Part shown: positions 31,769 to 40,783 of the stretch, one piece after another
How positions within the stretch are numbered: position 1 is the stretch's first letter
Layout: each line of letters starts with the position of its first letter
Assembly (NCBI GenBank): GCA_002398405.1
Contig: DGYN01000143.1
Location: 1-52,890, forward strand
Direction: 5' to 3'
DNA from: Caulobacteraceae bacterium UBA5005
GTDB taxonomy: Bacteria > Pseudomonadota > Alphaproteobacteria > Caulobacterales > Caulobacteraceae
DNA length: 52,890 nucleotides
Program-made: the position numbers and the translations under genes
Notes under the pieces: generated by a model
The model's database searches: none
Seen by the model: the letters and a program-made list of their open reading frames with translations, nothing else
What the model was told of the DNA's origin: nothing

Positions 31769-32845
31769 TCATTGGCTCAGGGCTTCAGCCATCCTGTCAA
31801 AAGCTTCGGCCGCCGCGCCTGTAGCGAGGGGCCTTCCCGTATCCCCAGCCTGCCGAAGCGCCACATCGATCGGCACCTCGGCCAACAGCGGAACACCAAG
31901 GGCGGAGGCTTCCTTTGCCGCGCCGCCACGGCCGAAGATTTCGATCTTGGCCCCCGACGCGTCCTCGAAATAGGCCATGTTCTCCACGACGCCGAGGATG
32001 GGCGTTCCGGTCTTGGCGAACATGCTGGCGGCCCGCCGCGCGTCGATCAGGGCGATCTCGTTGGGGGTGGAGACGATCACCGCGCCGTCAAGGGTGAGTT
32101 TCTGGATGAGGGTCAGTTGCACATCGCCGGTGCCCGGCGGCAGGTCGACGATGAGGATGTCGAGCGGATCCCCCTCCCCCGCCCAGCGGACGTCGTGGAT
32201 CATCTGGCGGACGGCGGAGGATGCCATGGGGCCGCGCCAGATCATGGCCGCGGCCTCATCGACCAGGAAGCCGATGGACATCAGCTTGAGGCCGTGGGCG
32301 TCGATGGGCTGGAGCTTGCCGTTCTCGAACACCGGTTCGGCGTCGACGCCGAGCATGGTGGGGATCGAGGGGCCGTAGACGTCGGCGTCGAGGAGGCCGA
32401 CGGAAAGGCCCCGCCGCTGGAAGGCGAGCGCCAGGTTCACGGCGACCGTGGACTTGCCGACCCCGCCCTTGCCGCTGGCGATGGCGATCACCCGGCGCAC
32501 ATGATCGGGGGTCTCGGCGGTGACGGGGGGGCGGACCTCGGCGCCCTTGTCGGCGGCAACCTTGGCGCCCTTGCGCACCCGAACGGCGCCTTCGGGCACG
32601 GGCGGTTCGGCGGAGGTCAGGACGACCTGAGCCTTGTCGATCCCGGGAAGGGTGAGCAGAGCTTTCTCCGCCGCCTCGCGCACCGCGGCATAGAGGGTGA
32701 TGTCCTCGCCGCCCACTTCGAGCATGAAACCGGCCCGGCCCTCGCGCAGCGACAGGCCTTGAACCAGGCCGGCGTCGGCCAGTCCCCGCCCCGACTTGGG
32801 ATCGGTTATGCTGTTGAGCAGGTTTAGAACGGCCTGGCGGTCCAT
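31769..32845 (-). CDS. apbC: Mrp/ApbC-type Fe-S carrier ATPase
   Basis: 358 residues from ATG 32845, behind AAGGA; the frame stays open 15 codons further without a ribosome site. An N-terminal MIP18-like domain (1-80) precedes a deviant Walker A SGKGGVGKST (124-133), then DADVYGPSIP and DLPPGTGDVQL. This family loads Fe-S clusters onto apoproteins. The usual CxxC that bridges the cluster in the dimer is absent here: ENMAYFEDASGAKIEIFGRG stands where ENMSYF-CPxC is expected. Other members without cysteines may use different ligands or roles. Confidence 0.88.
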   Translation of the reverse strand: MDRQAVLNLLNSITDPKSGRGLADAGLVQGLSLREGRAGFMLEVGGEDITLYAAVREAAEKALLTLPGIDKAQVVLTSAEPPVPEGAVRVRKGAKVAADKGAEVRPPVTAETPDHVRRVIAIASGKGGVGKSTVAVNLALAFQRRGLSVGLLDADVYGPSIPTMLGVDAEPVFENGKLQPIDAHGLKLMSIGFLVDEAAAMIWRGPMASSAVRQMIHDVRWAGEGDPLDILIVDLPPGTGDVQLTLIQKLTLDGAVIVSTPNEIALIDARRAASMFAKTGTPILGVVENMAYFEDASGAKIEIFGRGGAAKEASALGVPLLAEVPIDVALRQAGDTGRPLATGAAAEAFDRMAEALSQ

Positions 32846-32941
32846 CTTGTCCTTGCACTGAAGAGGCCTGCGCCTCATATCGAAACCCACGGCGGGACAC
32901 GACCCAAAGATTCACAAGCGCCAAAGCGCCTAAGAGGCCTG

Positions 32942-34114
32942 ATGCCCTGGAACGACAACGCCAACTCCGGCGGAAAACCTGACAAGAAGCCCGGCGGCAA
33001 GCCCAGCCCCTGGGGAGCCCCGCCCTCCGGCGGAGGAGACGATGGCGGATCGCCGCCGCCGCGCAGACCTGGCGGAACGGGCGGCCCTGGCGGCCGCAAG
33101 CCCGGCGGGCCAGGCGGTCCCGCGCCCGATCTGAATGATCTCGGCCGGCAGATGTCGGACCGCATGCGGGAAATCCTGGGCGGCGGCAAAGGCGGCATGA
33201 ACCCCCGCATCCTGGGATTGGCGGGCGCGGCGATCGTCGGGCTATGGGCCCTGTCGGGCATCTATATCGTCGATTCAGACCAGGAAGCGGTCGTTACGAC
33301 CTTCGGGGCCTACACAGGCTGGAACGGGCCCGGCCTGCACTACCACGCGCCCTTCCCCATCCAACGGGTTCAGAAGGTGTCGGTGACCTCCGTGCGCCGC
33401 ACCCAGCTCGGCGGCACCGGCGCCGGCGAGCAGCAGCTGGCCGAAAGCCTGATGCTGACCAGCGACGAAAACATCATCGACCTGGATTTCACCGTGCAGT
33501 GGAAGGTCTCGGACGCCTCCGACTACCTGTTCAATGTCGGCGACCCTGAAGCCACCGTCCGCGCCGTCGCCGAGAGCGCCATGCGCGAAGTGGTGGGCAA
33601 GTCGCTTTTGCAGGCCCTGATCACCACGGAACGGGGCCGCGCCCAGGACCAGGCGCGCGTGCTGATGCAGCAGACGCTGAACCGATACCGCGCCGGGGTC
33701 ACGGTCGATCTGGTGCTGATCGATAACGCCGGCCCGCCGCCCTCCGTCGTCGACGCCTTTAGGCAAGTGACGGCCGCCGAGCAGCAGGCGGAAAGCGTAC
33801 AGAACGTGGCGCGCGGCGCCGCGGCCAAGATCGAGCAGGAGGCCCGGGCCTATTCAATCCAGGCCCAGGAACTGGCCAAGGGCGACGCGGCGCGGTTCAA
33901 CCAGCTGTACGCCCAATACAAGCTCGCACCGGCCGTCACTCGCGACCGCCTCTATATCGAGACCATGCAGACCGTGCTGAGCAAGGCCAACAAGGTCGTC
34001 ATTGATTCCAAGGGCGCCAGCGCTCCGATCATACTGCCTCCGGACGTATTCAGGCCCCGCGGCCAGGTTCCGCCCGCCGCTGGCTCTGACCCCCGCATGG
34101 GAGTCGCCCGATGA
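32942..34114 (+). CDS. hflK: HflK, SPFH/band-7 modulator of FtsH
   Basis: 390 residues. The N terminus is a Gly/Pro-rich cytoplasmic tail (1-65, PPRRPGGTGGPGG), then a helix (about 88-108, ILGLAGAAIVGLWALSGIYI). A band-7 domain follows (GAYTGWNGPGLHYHAPFPIQ; DLDFTVQWKVSDASDYLFNV), and an alpha-helical coiled coil with EQQAESVQNVARGAAAKIEQ. HflK and HflC form a membrane cage around the FtsH protease. The stop overlaps the hflC start (ATGA). Confidence 0.95.
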   Translation: MPWNDNANSGGKPDKKPGGKPSPWGAPPSGGGDDGGSPPPRRPGGTGGPGGRKPGGPGGPAPDLNDLGRQMSDRMREILGGGKGGMNPRILGLAGAAIVGLWALSGIYIVDSDQEAVVTTFGAYTGWNGPGLHYHAPFPIQRVQKVSVTSVRRTQLGGTGAGEQQLAESLMLTSDENIIDLDFTVQWKVSDASDYLFNVGDPEATVRAVAESAMREVVGKSLLQALITTERGRAQDQARVLMQQTLNRYRAGVTVDLVLIDNAGPPPSVVDAFRQVTAAEQQAESVQNVARGAAAKIEQEARAYSIQAQELAKGDAARFNQLYAQYKLAPAVTRDRLYIETMQTVLSKANKVVIDSKGASAPIILPPDVFRPRGQVPPAAGSDPRMGVAR

Positions 34115-34968
34115 ACCGCAATACACTCGTTGCCGCCGGTATCGCCGTCGCGGCCGTCCTGTTCCTGCTGTCCAACGCCCTATACGTGGTCGATCAAACG
34201 ACCCAGGTCTTGGTGCTTCGCCTGGGCGAGCCGGTGCGGATGGTCAACACCCCCAAACGCCCCGCGCCGGGGCTTCACGTGAAGACGCCGTTCGTCGAGC
34301 AGATCGTGCGCTTCGACAAACGCAACATCGCCCTGGAAATCCAGCCGCAGGAAATCTTCGCGGCCGACCAGGGACGCATCGTGGTCGACGCCTTTGTCCG
34401 CTACCGAATCAACGACCCGCGCGCCTTCTACCGGGCGTTGCGTGACCAGAACACCGCCAACAACCGCATAGGCTCCCTCACCCAGTCGGCGATGCGCGAA
34501 ACCCTTGGCCGGTCCACGACATCGGACATCATCTCCGGCCGCCGGGCGGCTCTGATGCAGGCCATTGAGGACGATATCGCGCGCCAGGCGCTTGCCTCCC
34601 GCTACGGCGTCGAGATCCTGGACCTGCGCCTGCGACGCGCCGACCTGCCGGACGAGAACCGGGACGCGGTCTATCAACGGATGCAATCCGATCGCCAGCG
34701 AGAGGCGCAGGTTCTGCGCGCAACCGGCGAGCGGGAGGCGACGCGCATCCGGTCCGAGGCCGAGAATCTCGGCAATACCATCCGTGGTGAGGGCGATGCG
34801 GCGCGGGCGCGAATCTATGCCGAGTCCTTTGGCAAGGATCCAAGCTTCGCGGCCTTCTATCGCTCGATGGCGGCTTATGAGCAGACCATGGCCAACGGCG
34901 AGACGACCCTGGTGCTGTCGCCGGATTCGGAGTTCTTCCGTTACTTCAGCCGCGGGCCCGGCCGTTAG
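34111..34968 (+). CDS. hflC: HflC, SPFH/band-7 modulator of FtsH
   Basis: 285 residues: an N-terminal helix (about 5-27), the band-7 domain (VLRLGEPVRMVNTPKRPAPG, VDAFVRYRINDPRAFYRAL), a coiled coil with SDRQREAQVLRATGEREATR, and a C-terminal block FYRSMAAYEQTMANGETTLV. It partners HflK, with which it is translationally coupled. The gene pair is convergent to nothing and is followed after 20 bases by a flavin-oxidase gene. Confidence 0.95.
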   Translation: MNRNTLVAAGIAVAAVLFLLSNALYVVDQTTQVLVLRLGEPVRMVNTPKRPAPGLHVKTPFVEQIVRFDKRNIALEIQPQEIFAADQGRIVVDAFVRYRINDPRAFYRALRDQNTANNRIGSLTQSAMRETLGRSTTSDIISGRRAALMQAIEDDIARQALASRYGVEILDLRLRRADLPDENRDAVYQRMQSDRQREAQVLRATGEREATRIRSEAENLGNTIRGEGDAARARIYAESFGKDPSFAAFYRSMAAYEQTMANGETTLVLSPDSEFFRYFSRGPGR

Positions 34969-34988
34969 GCACATTCAAGGAGGGCGTC

Positions 34989-35567
34989 ATGTACCACGAG
35001 GGTAACAGGCGCTTGCAGGATGAGTTCGGCAGCCGGCCGCTGGCCGACCGGCTGGAGGAGCGCGTCCGGCGATCCGAGTTCAACGACGGCGACAAGACCT
35101 TCGTCGAGGAGAGCCCGTTCTTCTTCCTGGCGACCGCCGACGCGGAAGGCCGCCCCGACTGCTCGTTCAAGGGCGGCCTGCCAGGGTTTGTGAGGATCGC
35201 TTCGCCCACATCGCTGGTCTTCCCCGACTACGACGGAAACGGGATGTTCAAGAGCCTGGGCAATATCGCGGTCAATCCGCACGTCGGCCTGCTGTTCATC
35301 CGCATCGGCGAAAAGCCGGGCCGCCTGCGCATCAACGGGACCGCGGAAATTGTGCGCGATGATCCGTTGCTGACGGACATGGCCGGCGGCCAGCTGCTGA
35401 TCCGGGTGACGCCGATCGACATCTTCCCCAATTGCCCCCGCTACATCCCGCACCTGGAACTGGTCGAGCCGTCGATCTATGCGCCGAGGCCCGACGAGAC
35501 GCCGGTGGAGCCGGGCTGGAAATCCGCCGACAGCTTCAAGGACGTGGTCCCGCCCAGGCGGCGGTGA
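34989..35567 (+). CDS. Pyridoxamine 5'-phosphate oxidase-like FMN-binding protein
   Basis: A 192-residue split-barrel flavoprotein. FFFLATADAEGRPDCSFKGG and FPDYDGNGMFKSLGNIAVNP are the FMN-binding blocks of this group, and GRLRINGTAEIVRDD follows. GGAGGG ribosome-site bases are visible just upstream. The enzyme may reduce or oxidise a flavin-dependent small substrate; PdxH activity itself is not implied. Its 3' end overlaps that of the convergent HAD gene by 32 bases. Confidence 0.85.
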   Translation: MYHEGNRRLQDEFGSRPLADRLEERVRRSEFNDGDKTFVEESPFFFLATADAEGRPDCSFKGGLPGFVRIASPTSLVFPDYDGNGMFKSLGNIAVNPHVGLLFIRIGEKPGRLRINGTAEIVRDDPLLTDMAGGQLLIRVTPIDIFPNCPRYIPHLELVEPSIYAPRPDETPVEPGWKSADSFKDVVPPRRR

Positions 35568-36213
35568 GCAGATCGCGCACCTGGTGCAGGCTCTCCTCGA
35601 CCCGCAGGGCCAGACCGCGCATCTCCTCGGTGACGTCCAGCATATCGGGCACCATGATGGTCATCATGCCCGCGGCGCAGGCGGCGCGGACGCCGTTGTG
35701 GGAGTCCTCGAGCGCCAGGCATGACCTGGGATCAGCGCCGATCAGGGACGCCGCCTTGAGGAAGGGTTCCGGATCGGGCTTACCCTTTTCGTAGTCGCCG
35801 CGGGCGACGATGGCGTCGAAACGCTCCAAGAGGCCGTGGCCGCCCAGGTTGCGCTGCACGGTCTCGTGGCTGGAGGAGGTGCAGACGGCTCGGGGCAGGC
35901 CAAGGGCGTCCAGATGGTCGAGGAGTTCGATCACCCCGGCTTTCAGGAGGACCCCCGCCTCATTGATCGCCCGGCCTTTCTTACCGACCGCGGCGAGGAA
36001 GTCCTGCATGGGGAAGCCGGCGCCGTAGCGTTCCTTCAGGATCGCGGTCGAGCCGGCCAGCGGCAGGCCGATCAGCATCTGGAAAAGCTCAAGATCGACG
36101 GCGACGCCGAAGTCAGGGCCGACCTCGACCATGACCTCGAACAGCACCCGCTCGGTGTCGACCAACAGGCCGTCCATGTCGAAGATCACGGCCTCGACCG
36201 GGCGAGGCCACAT
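35536..36213 (-). CDS. HAD-superfamily hydrolase (beta-phosphoglucomutase/phosphatase-like)
   Basis: 225 residues. Motif I is FDMDGLLVDT (Asp12, Asp14), motif II TSSSHE, the conserved Lys is in KGKPDPEPFL, and motif III is LALEDSHNGVRAA. The alpha-helical cap between motifs I and II marks subfamily I, similar to sugar-phosphate phosphatases. The substrate is unknown. Its ATG shares one base with the serB stop (TGATG), so the two phosphatase genes are coupled. Confidence 0.88.
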   Translation of the reverse strand: MWPRPVEAVIFDMDGLLVDTERVLFEVMVEVGPDFGVAVDLELFQMLIGLPLAGSTAILKERYGAGFPMQDFLAAVGKKGRAINEAGVLLKAGVIELLDHLDALGLPRAVCTSSSHETVQRNLGGHGLLERFDAIVARGDYEKGKPDPEPFLKAASLIGADPRSCLALEDSHNGVRAACAAGMMTIMVPDMLDVTEEMRGLALRVEESLHQVRDLLTAAWAGPRP

Positions 36214-37055
36214 CAGACGAACTCGGACTGACGGTAGCCCTGGAAATAGAGAACGGCGGTGAGGTCAGCGTAGTCGATCTTGCAGGCGGCTTCGGCGGCG
36301 ACCACCGGCTTGGCGCGGTAGGCGACCCCTAAGCCCGAGGCCTTGATCATGGCCAGGTCATTGGCGCCGTCGCCGATGGCGATACTGTCGGTGATGGGGA
36401 TATTGAGCGCCGCCGCCTCTTCGGTAAGGGCGGCGAGCTTGGCGGCCTTGCCAAGGATCGGTTCACCGACCGTCCCGGCGAGCTTGCCGCCGTCGATGGT
36501 GAGCGTGTTGGCGCGGTTGGCGTGGAAGCCGGCGAGGGCCTGCACCCGCTCGGTGAAAAAGGTGAAGCCGCCGGAGACGAGGACGCAGCGGGTCCCGTGG
36601 GCGGCCATGGTCTTGACCAGGGTCTCCGCGCCCGGATTGAGCCGCACGCGTTCGTCGAAGGCGCGCTGCAGGGCGTCGACGCCCAGGCCCTTGAGCATGC
36701 CGACGCGCTCGCGAAGGGCGCCCTCGAATTCCAGTTCGCCGCGCATGGCCCGCTCGGTGATGGCCGCGATCTCGGCCTTGAGCCCTGCGAAGTCGGCCAG
36801 TTCATCCAGGCACTCGACGTTGATGATGGTCGAATCCATGTCGGCGACGAACAGGCGTTTCTTGCGGCCCTGCGCCGGCTGCAGGGCGAAATCGACGGGC
36901 AGGCTGGAAAGGGTCGCTTCAATATCGGCCCTGGCGGCCTGCGTCTCCAGATCGGCGGCGGCGTCGCCCAGCCAGTCGGCCGTTCCGCCCATGCGCTGCA
37001 CGGCTTCCCGCACGGCGTCGGAATCGGGGGAGACGAAGGTGGCAATATTCGGCAT
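36213..37055 (-). CDS. serB: Phosphoserine phosphatase SerB
   Basis: 280 residues from ATG 37055; the frame extends 12 codons upstream without support. An N-terminal ACT-like region precedes the HAD catalytic part with Asp72/Asp74 in VADMDSTIINVECLDELAD, RVGMLKGLGVDALQ, SGGFTFFTERV and GDGANDLAMIKASGLGVAY. It hydrolyses phosphoserine in the last step of serine synthesis. Its stop is coupled to the downstream HAD gene, and the divergent miaA gene lies across a REP-rich gap. Confidence 0.93.
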   Translation of the reverse strand: MPNIATFVSPDSDAVREAVQRMGGTADWLGDAAADLETQAARADIEATLSSLPVDFALQPAQGRKKRLFVADMDSTIINVECLDELADFAGLKAEIAAITERAMRGELEFEGALRERVGMLKGLGVDALQRAFDERVRLNPGAETLVKTMAAHGTRCVLVSGGFTFFTERVQALAGFHANRANTLTIDGGKLAGTVGEPILGKAAKLAALTEEAAALNIPITDSIAIGDGANDLAMIKASGLGVAYRAKPVVAAEAACKIDYADLTAVLYFQGYRQSEFV

Positions 37056-37086
37056 GGCGGCGCTTCTAGCCACCCCACCCAAGTTC

Positions 37087-37220
37087 GTCACCCCCGCACG
37101 TGTTGCGGGGGCCGGGTGATCGCCCAGACTGTGCGCCCCCGGAACAAGTCCGGGGGTGACGATGCTTTTGTGATCTGAGCGGCTGATCGTCAGGCCCCCG
37201 TGACAAGCACGGGGGTGACG
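37087..37220. repeat. Three REP-type hairpins between serB and miaA
   Basis: Hairpins with arms CCCCCGCA/TGCGGGGG (from 37091), CCCCCGGA/TCCGGGGG (37136-37154) and CCCCCGTG/CACGGGGG (37195-37214), each flanked by GTCA or GTGAC on one side, share the frame GTCACCCCCG. They are a cluster of one dispersed palindrome family, filling the promoter gap of the divergent genes. Confidence 0.75.
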
Positions 37221-37233
37221 TTAGTTATGGGGA

Positions 37234-38109
37234 ATGCCGCCCACCAACCTCACCCTGATCGCCGGCCCCACCGCGGGGGGAAAGTCGGCGCTGGCCATGC
37301 GGATGGCGCGGGAGACCGGGGCGGAGATCGTCGGCGCGGACTCCATGCAGATCTATCGCGATCTGGAGGTGCTCACCGCCGCGCCCACGGCGGCGGACAA
37401 GGCGCAGGTCCCGCACCACCTGGTTGGCGTCGCCGATGCGAGCGAGTCCTGGTCGGTGGGACGCTGGCTGACGGCGGCCATGGCGGCGCTGGAGGATATC
37501 GCTGCGCGGGGCCGCCCGGCGATCGTGGCAGGGGGCACGGGGCTCTATTTCAACGCCCTGACGCGGGGGCTGGCCGACATACCGCCTGTCGACCGCGACC
37601 AGAGCGCCGGCCTTTCCGAAGAGGCTCTGCGCGAGGCCTTGAAGAGCCTCGATCCGGAGGCGGAGGCGCGGATCATGCCCGGCGACCTGCAGCGGCTCAT
37701 TCGCGCCCACGCGGTCGCCACCCAGACCGGCCAATCCTTGAGCGCCTGGCAGGCGGCGACCAGGCCCGCCCTGGCCCCCGGAACCTGGCGGGGCGTGCTG
37801 GTCGAACCGGACCGGGCGGAGCTCTATGCGCGGTGCGACGCGCGGCTGGCGGCCATGGTCGAGGCGGGCGCCCTGGAGGAGGTCCGCGCGCTCGCCGCCC
37901 GCAACCTTGAGCCCAGCCTGCCAGCCCTGAAGGCGGTGGGTTTTCGCGAACTGGCGGCCCATGTGCGGGGGGAGGCGAGCCTGGCCGACGCCATCGCCGC
38001 CGCCCAGGGAGAGACCCGCCGCTACGCCAAGCGGCAGCTGACCTTCTTCCGCAACCAGACGCCGGACTGGGAGCGGGTCTGCACGGGTTCTGCACCGGCC
38101 AAGGGCTGA
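37234..38109 (+). CDS. miaA: tRNA dimethylallyltransferase MiaA
   Basis: 291 residues. The P-loop is GPTAGGKS (11-18), followed by EIVGADSMQIYRDLEVLTAA, HHLVGVADASESWSVGRW, GGTGLYFNALTRGLADIP and a C-terminal PALKAVGFRELAAHVRG block. It adds a dimethylallyl group to A37 of UNN-reading tRNAs. The order serB, miaA, ilvB is known from Caulobacter, and here additional genes are inserted between miaA and ilvB. Confidence 0.95.
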   Translation: MPPTNLTLIAGPTAGGKSALAMRMARETGAEIVGADSMQIYRDLEVLTAAPTAADKAQVPHHLVGVADASESWSVGRWLTAAMAALEDIAARGRPAIVAGGTGLYFNALTRGLADIPPVDRDQSAGLSEEALREALKSLDPEAEARIMPGDLQRLIRAHAVATQTGQSLSAWQAATRPALAPGTWRGVLVEPDRAELYARCDARLAAMVEAGALEEVRALAARNLEPSLPALKAVGFRELAAHVRGEASLADAIAAAQGETRRYAKRQLTFFRNQTPDWERVCTGSAPAKG

Positions 38110-38196
38110 AACACCACGCATCCCGGCGACGGTCCGCGACAGGCGGCGGTTAGGCCTTGGCGCACCATGTTGACCCAATCCCTCCACACCCCGAAC

Positions 38197-38901
38197 ATGA
38201 GCCCCATGCGCAGTGTCCTCATCGTCGACGATGATCCCCACATCCGCGAGCTGCTGGCCTTTGCGCTGGCCAAGGCGGGGTTTTCATCGCGGGAGGCGGG
38301 GGACGGGGAAGAGGCCCTGGCGGCGATCGAACGGGTGAAACCCGACCTGGTGGTCCTGGACATCAACATGCCCAAGCTGGACGGGCTGGAGGTCTGCCGC
38401 CGGATCCGGGCGCGGGGCGATCTGCCGATCCTGTTCCTGTCCTCGCGCGATGACGAGATCGACCGGGTCCTGGGAATCGAACTGGGGGCCGACGATTATG
38501 TGGTCAAGCCGTTCAGCCCACGGGAGGTCGCGGCCCGCGTCGGCGCCATCCTGCGCCGATCGGCGACGCAGACCCCTGCCCCGGCCGCCGAGGCGCCGCT
38601 GAGCCACGGCCGGCTGAAGATCGATCCCGACTCCTGGACCGCCTACTGGGACGGGGCGGAAGCCGCCCTGACGGTCACCGAATTCGGGATTCTGAAAATC
38701 CTCATCACGGCGCCCGCGCGGGTGTTCAGCCGTGACGCCATCATCGACCGGCTGCACGGTCCGGGCTTCGCGGTAACCGACCGGACCATCGACAGCCACG
38801 TCCGCAACCTGCGCGCCAAGCTGGGGGCCCTGGGCGGCGGCGATGTCATAGAGACCCGGCCCGGGGTCGGCTATCGCCTGGGGGTTTGCCTAGGGGGATG
38901 A
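38197..38901 (+). CDS. OmpR-family response regulator
   Basis: 234 residues from ATG 38197; ATG 38167 and 38206 are alternatives and none has a strong ribosome site. The receiver domain has the acidic pair DDD (11-13), phospho-acceptor Asp55 in VVLDINMPKLDG, and Lys104 in VVKPFSPRE. A winged-helix DNA-binding domain follows (LTVTEFGILKILI; DRTIDSHVRNLRAKLG; ETRPGVGYRLG). The stop overlaps the sensor kinase start, so the pair works together. It sits upstream of the valine-degradation operon, but a link is not shown. Confidence 0.92.
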   Translation: MSPMRSVLIVDDDPHIRELLAFALAKAGFSSREAGDGEEALAAIERVKPDLVVLDINMPKLDGLEVCRRIRARGDLPILFLSSRDDEIDRVLGIELGADDYVVKPFSPREVAARVGAILRRSATQTPAPAAEAPLSHGRLKIDPDSWTAYWDGAEAALTVTEFGILKILITAPARVFSRDAIIDRLHGPGFAVTDRTIDSHVRNLRAKLGALGGGDVIETRPGVGYRLGVCLGG

Positions 38902-40463
38902 TCACGGCGCTGAAGGAGACCCTCAAGCGCCACTGGCCGGCCCTTCGCCTGCGAACGATCCTCTTCGCCGTCCTGTTCTTCGTGGCCGCCCTGCCGGGTC
39001 TCAGCGCCCTGTTCCTGCGGGTCTATGAGAACACCCTGGTGCGCCAGACCGAAGCCGAGCTCGTGGCGCAGAGCGCGGCCCTGGTCGCCGCCGCCGAGAC
39101 CCTGTGGCCGGGCGGGACAGCGACGGCCCGAAACGTCTCCGGCTACTCGCCCTATCGCGGCCGCATCGACCTCTCCACCGACCAGGTGCTGCCCGAGCGG
39201 CCGCCGCCCAGGGGCCGGGATACTTCGAAGATCGATCCCGCCGCGTTGGCGGTCGGTGAAAAGCTCGCGCCGATGATCGACGGCACGACGAGCACCACTC
39301 TGGCCTCGGTGATCTTTGTCGACAGAGGCGGCCGGATCGTGCGCGGCGACCTGGCGGGCGGCGATTATTCCCATGTGCCGGAGATCGCCCGGATGCTGAA
39401 GGGGCGGCCGGACACGGTGCTGCGCCGCAACGGGGATTATCGCCCGCGTTATTCCTTCGAATGGCTGAGCCGCGCGTCGGCCCTGCGCGTCCACTATGTG
39501 CGGCCGATCATCGTCAAGGGAGAGGTGGTGGGGGGCCTGATTTCCTCCCGCTCGGCCCGGGCCCTGTTCCGTGGCATCTATGAGGACCGGGGCAAGATCG
39601 CCCTGGGCGTCGTTGTCATCTTCGGCCTGTTGATCGTGCTGGGGAGCCTGGTGTCGCGGGGGGTGACACGGCCCATAGAACTGCTCAGCGCGGCGTCGCG
39701 CGATGTCTCCGCCGGGCGGGGCGAGGTTCCCGAAACGCCGCAAACCGCCGCCGTGGAGATCCGCCAGCTGTTCGAGGACTTTCGCGAAATGGCGCAGACC
39801 ATTTCGGTCCGCTCGCGCTACCTGCGCGATTTCGCCGCCGCCCTGAGCCACGAGTTCAAGACGCCGCTGGCGGGGATCGCGGGCGCGGTGGAGATCCTGG
39901 AAGACCACTATGAGTCCATGAGCGAGGCCGAGCGGCGCAAGTTCCTGGGCAACATTTCCGCTGACACGGCGCGGCTGTCGCAACTGGTCCGGCGGCTCCT
40001 GGACCTGGCCCGCGCCGACATGGCGGCCCCTGAGGCTGACGCGGCGGCGAGCGTCGAGGACGTGGCACGGCGGCTGGCTGACGCCCTTTCGATCAGCGGC
40101 TTCAAGGTGAAGGCCGACGCCGCCCGCGGTCCGCCGGTGGCCATGCCGCCGCAGAGCCTGGAGACCGTGCTCACCACCCTGATCGAGAACAGCCGCCAGG
40201 CGGGGGCGACGAGTTGTGAGATCAAGGCGCGCAAGGCCGGGAACCTCGCGGTCCTGACCGTCAGCGACAACGGGCCGGGGATCCCCCCAGCCGACCTTTC
40301 CCGCATCTTCGAGCCGTTCTTCACCAGCCGCCGGGCGGACGGCGGATCGGGGCTGGGGCTTTCCATCGCCCGCTCGCTGGTCCGCGCCGCGCGGGGCGAG
40401 ATCACCGCCCTGAAGCACGAGGGCGGCGCGCGCCTGGAAATCCGCCTGCCGCTAGCCGGCTAG
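38898..40463 (+). CDS. Membrane sensor histidine kinase, partner of the OmpR-type regulator
   Basis: 521 residues from ATG 38898, which overlaps the regulator stop (ATGA) and follows AGGGGG. A first membrane helix (20-41), a roughly 190-residue periplasmic sensor domain, a second helix (235-252) and a HAMP-like segment precede the kinase core. His318 lies in ALSHEFKTPLAG; the ATP-binding boxes are LIENSRQAG, VSDNGPGIPPADL and GSGLGLSIARSLV. The overall layout recalls CreC-type sensors. The signal is unknown. Confidence 0.92.
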   Translation: MITALKETLKRHWPALRLRTILFAVLFFVAALPGLSALFLRVYENTLVRQTEAELVAQSAALVAAAETLWPGGTATARNVSGYSPYRGRIDLSTDQVLPERPPPRGRDTSKIDPAALAVGEKLAPMIDGTTSTTLASVIFVDRGGRIVRGDLAGGDYSHVPEIARMLKGRPDTVLRRNGDYRPRYSFEWLSRASALRVHYVRPIIVKGEVVGGLISSRSARALFRGIYEDRGKIALGVVVIFGLLIVLGSLVSRGVTRPIELLSAASRDVSAGRGEVPETPQTAAVEIRQLFEDFREMAQTISVRSRYLRDFAAALSHEFKTPLAGIAGAVEILEDHYESMSEAERRKFLGNISADTARLSQLVRRLLDLARADMAAPEADAAASVEDVARRLADALSISGFKVKADAARGPPVAMPPQSLETVLTTLIENSRQAGATSCEIKARKAGNLAVLTVSDNGPGIPPADLSRIFEPFFTSRRADGGSGLGLSIARSLVRAARGEITALKHEGGARLEIRLPLAG

Positions 40464-40519
40464 AGGGTCTGCACAGAATCCTCACACGGCGCGCATCAGG
40501 GGTGCAGAGGACCCCGTCA

Positions 40520-40536
40520 TCCTCCACGCTGGAGGA
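40520..40536 (+). promoter_or_regulatory. Hairpin that can hide the ribosome site of the next small ORF
   Basis: TCCTCCA (40520-40526) and TGGAGGA (40530-40536) pair perfectly around CGC. The right arm is the Shine-Dalgarno sequence of ATG 40544, so the folded form would block translation. Confidence 0.4.
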
Positions 40537-40543
40537 GTACCCC

Positions 40544-40783
40544 ATGAGCCTGCACATCACCGTCAGCGCCGATTGGCGCTGGGCCGTTCACGACGGCGGC
40601 GAAACCGTCATGGCCGGTCAGGCGGCAAGCGAACCGAGCGCCTGCGCCAGCGCGCGCTTCGCGGCGGGGGCGGTGCTCGCATTCCGCCGCTTGGCGCGGG
40701 CATCGGGGCCAGATAGCGTCGAGCCATGCGCATCATCGACCACTTCGCCGCCGGACAGACCTTCGGAAACAGTTCCCGCCTAG
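40544..40783 (+). CDS. Putative 79-residue small protein overlapping the mmsA start
   Basis: ATG 40544 follows the near-ideal site GGAGGAG at 8 bases. The product begins MSLHITVSADWRWAVHDGGE and has an Ala-rich helix to about residue 50; the remaining 29 residues look like unselected Ser/Pro sequence. The frame overlaps the first 58 bases of mmsA. The first 50 residues resemble a real small protein whose end may have been changed by a frameshift, or whose true stop was lost. No known family can be named. Confidence 0.45.
   Translation: MSLHITVSADWRWAVHDGGETVMAGQAASEPSACASARFAAGAVLAFRRLARASGPDSVEPCASSTTSPPDRPSETVPA

Noticed and set aside
37087..37220. CRISPR-like array between serB and miaA
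   Set aside because: The three hairpins differ in sequence and spacing, have no unique spacers, and no cas gene is near. They are dispersed REP copies.
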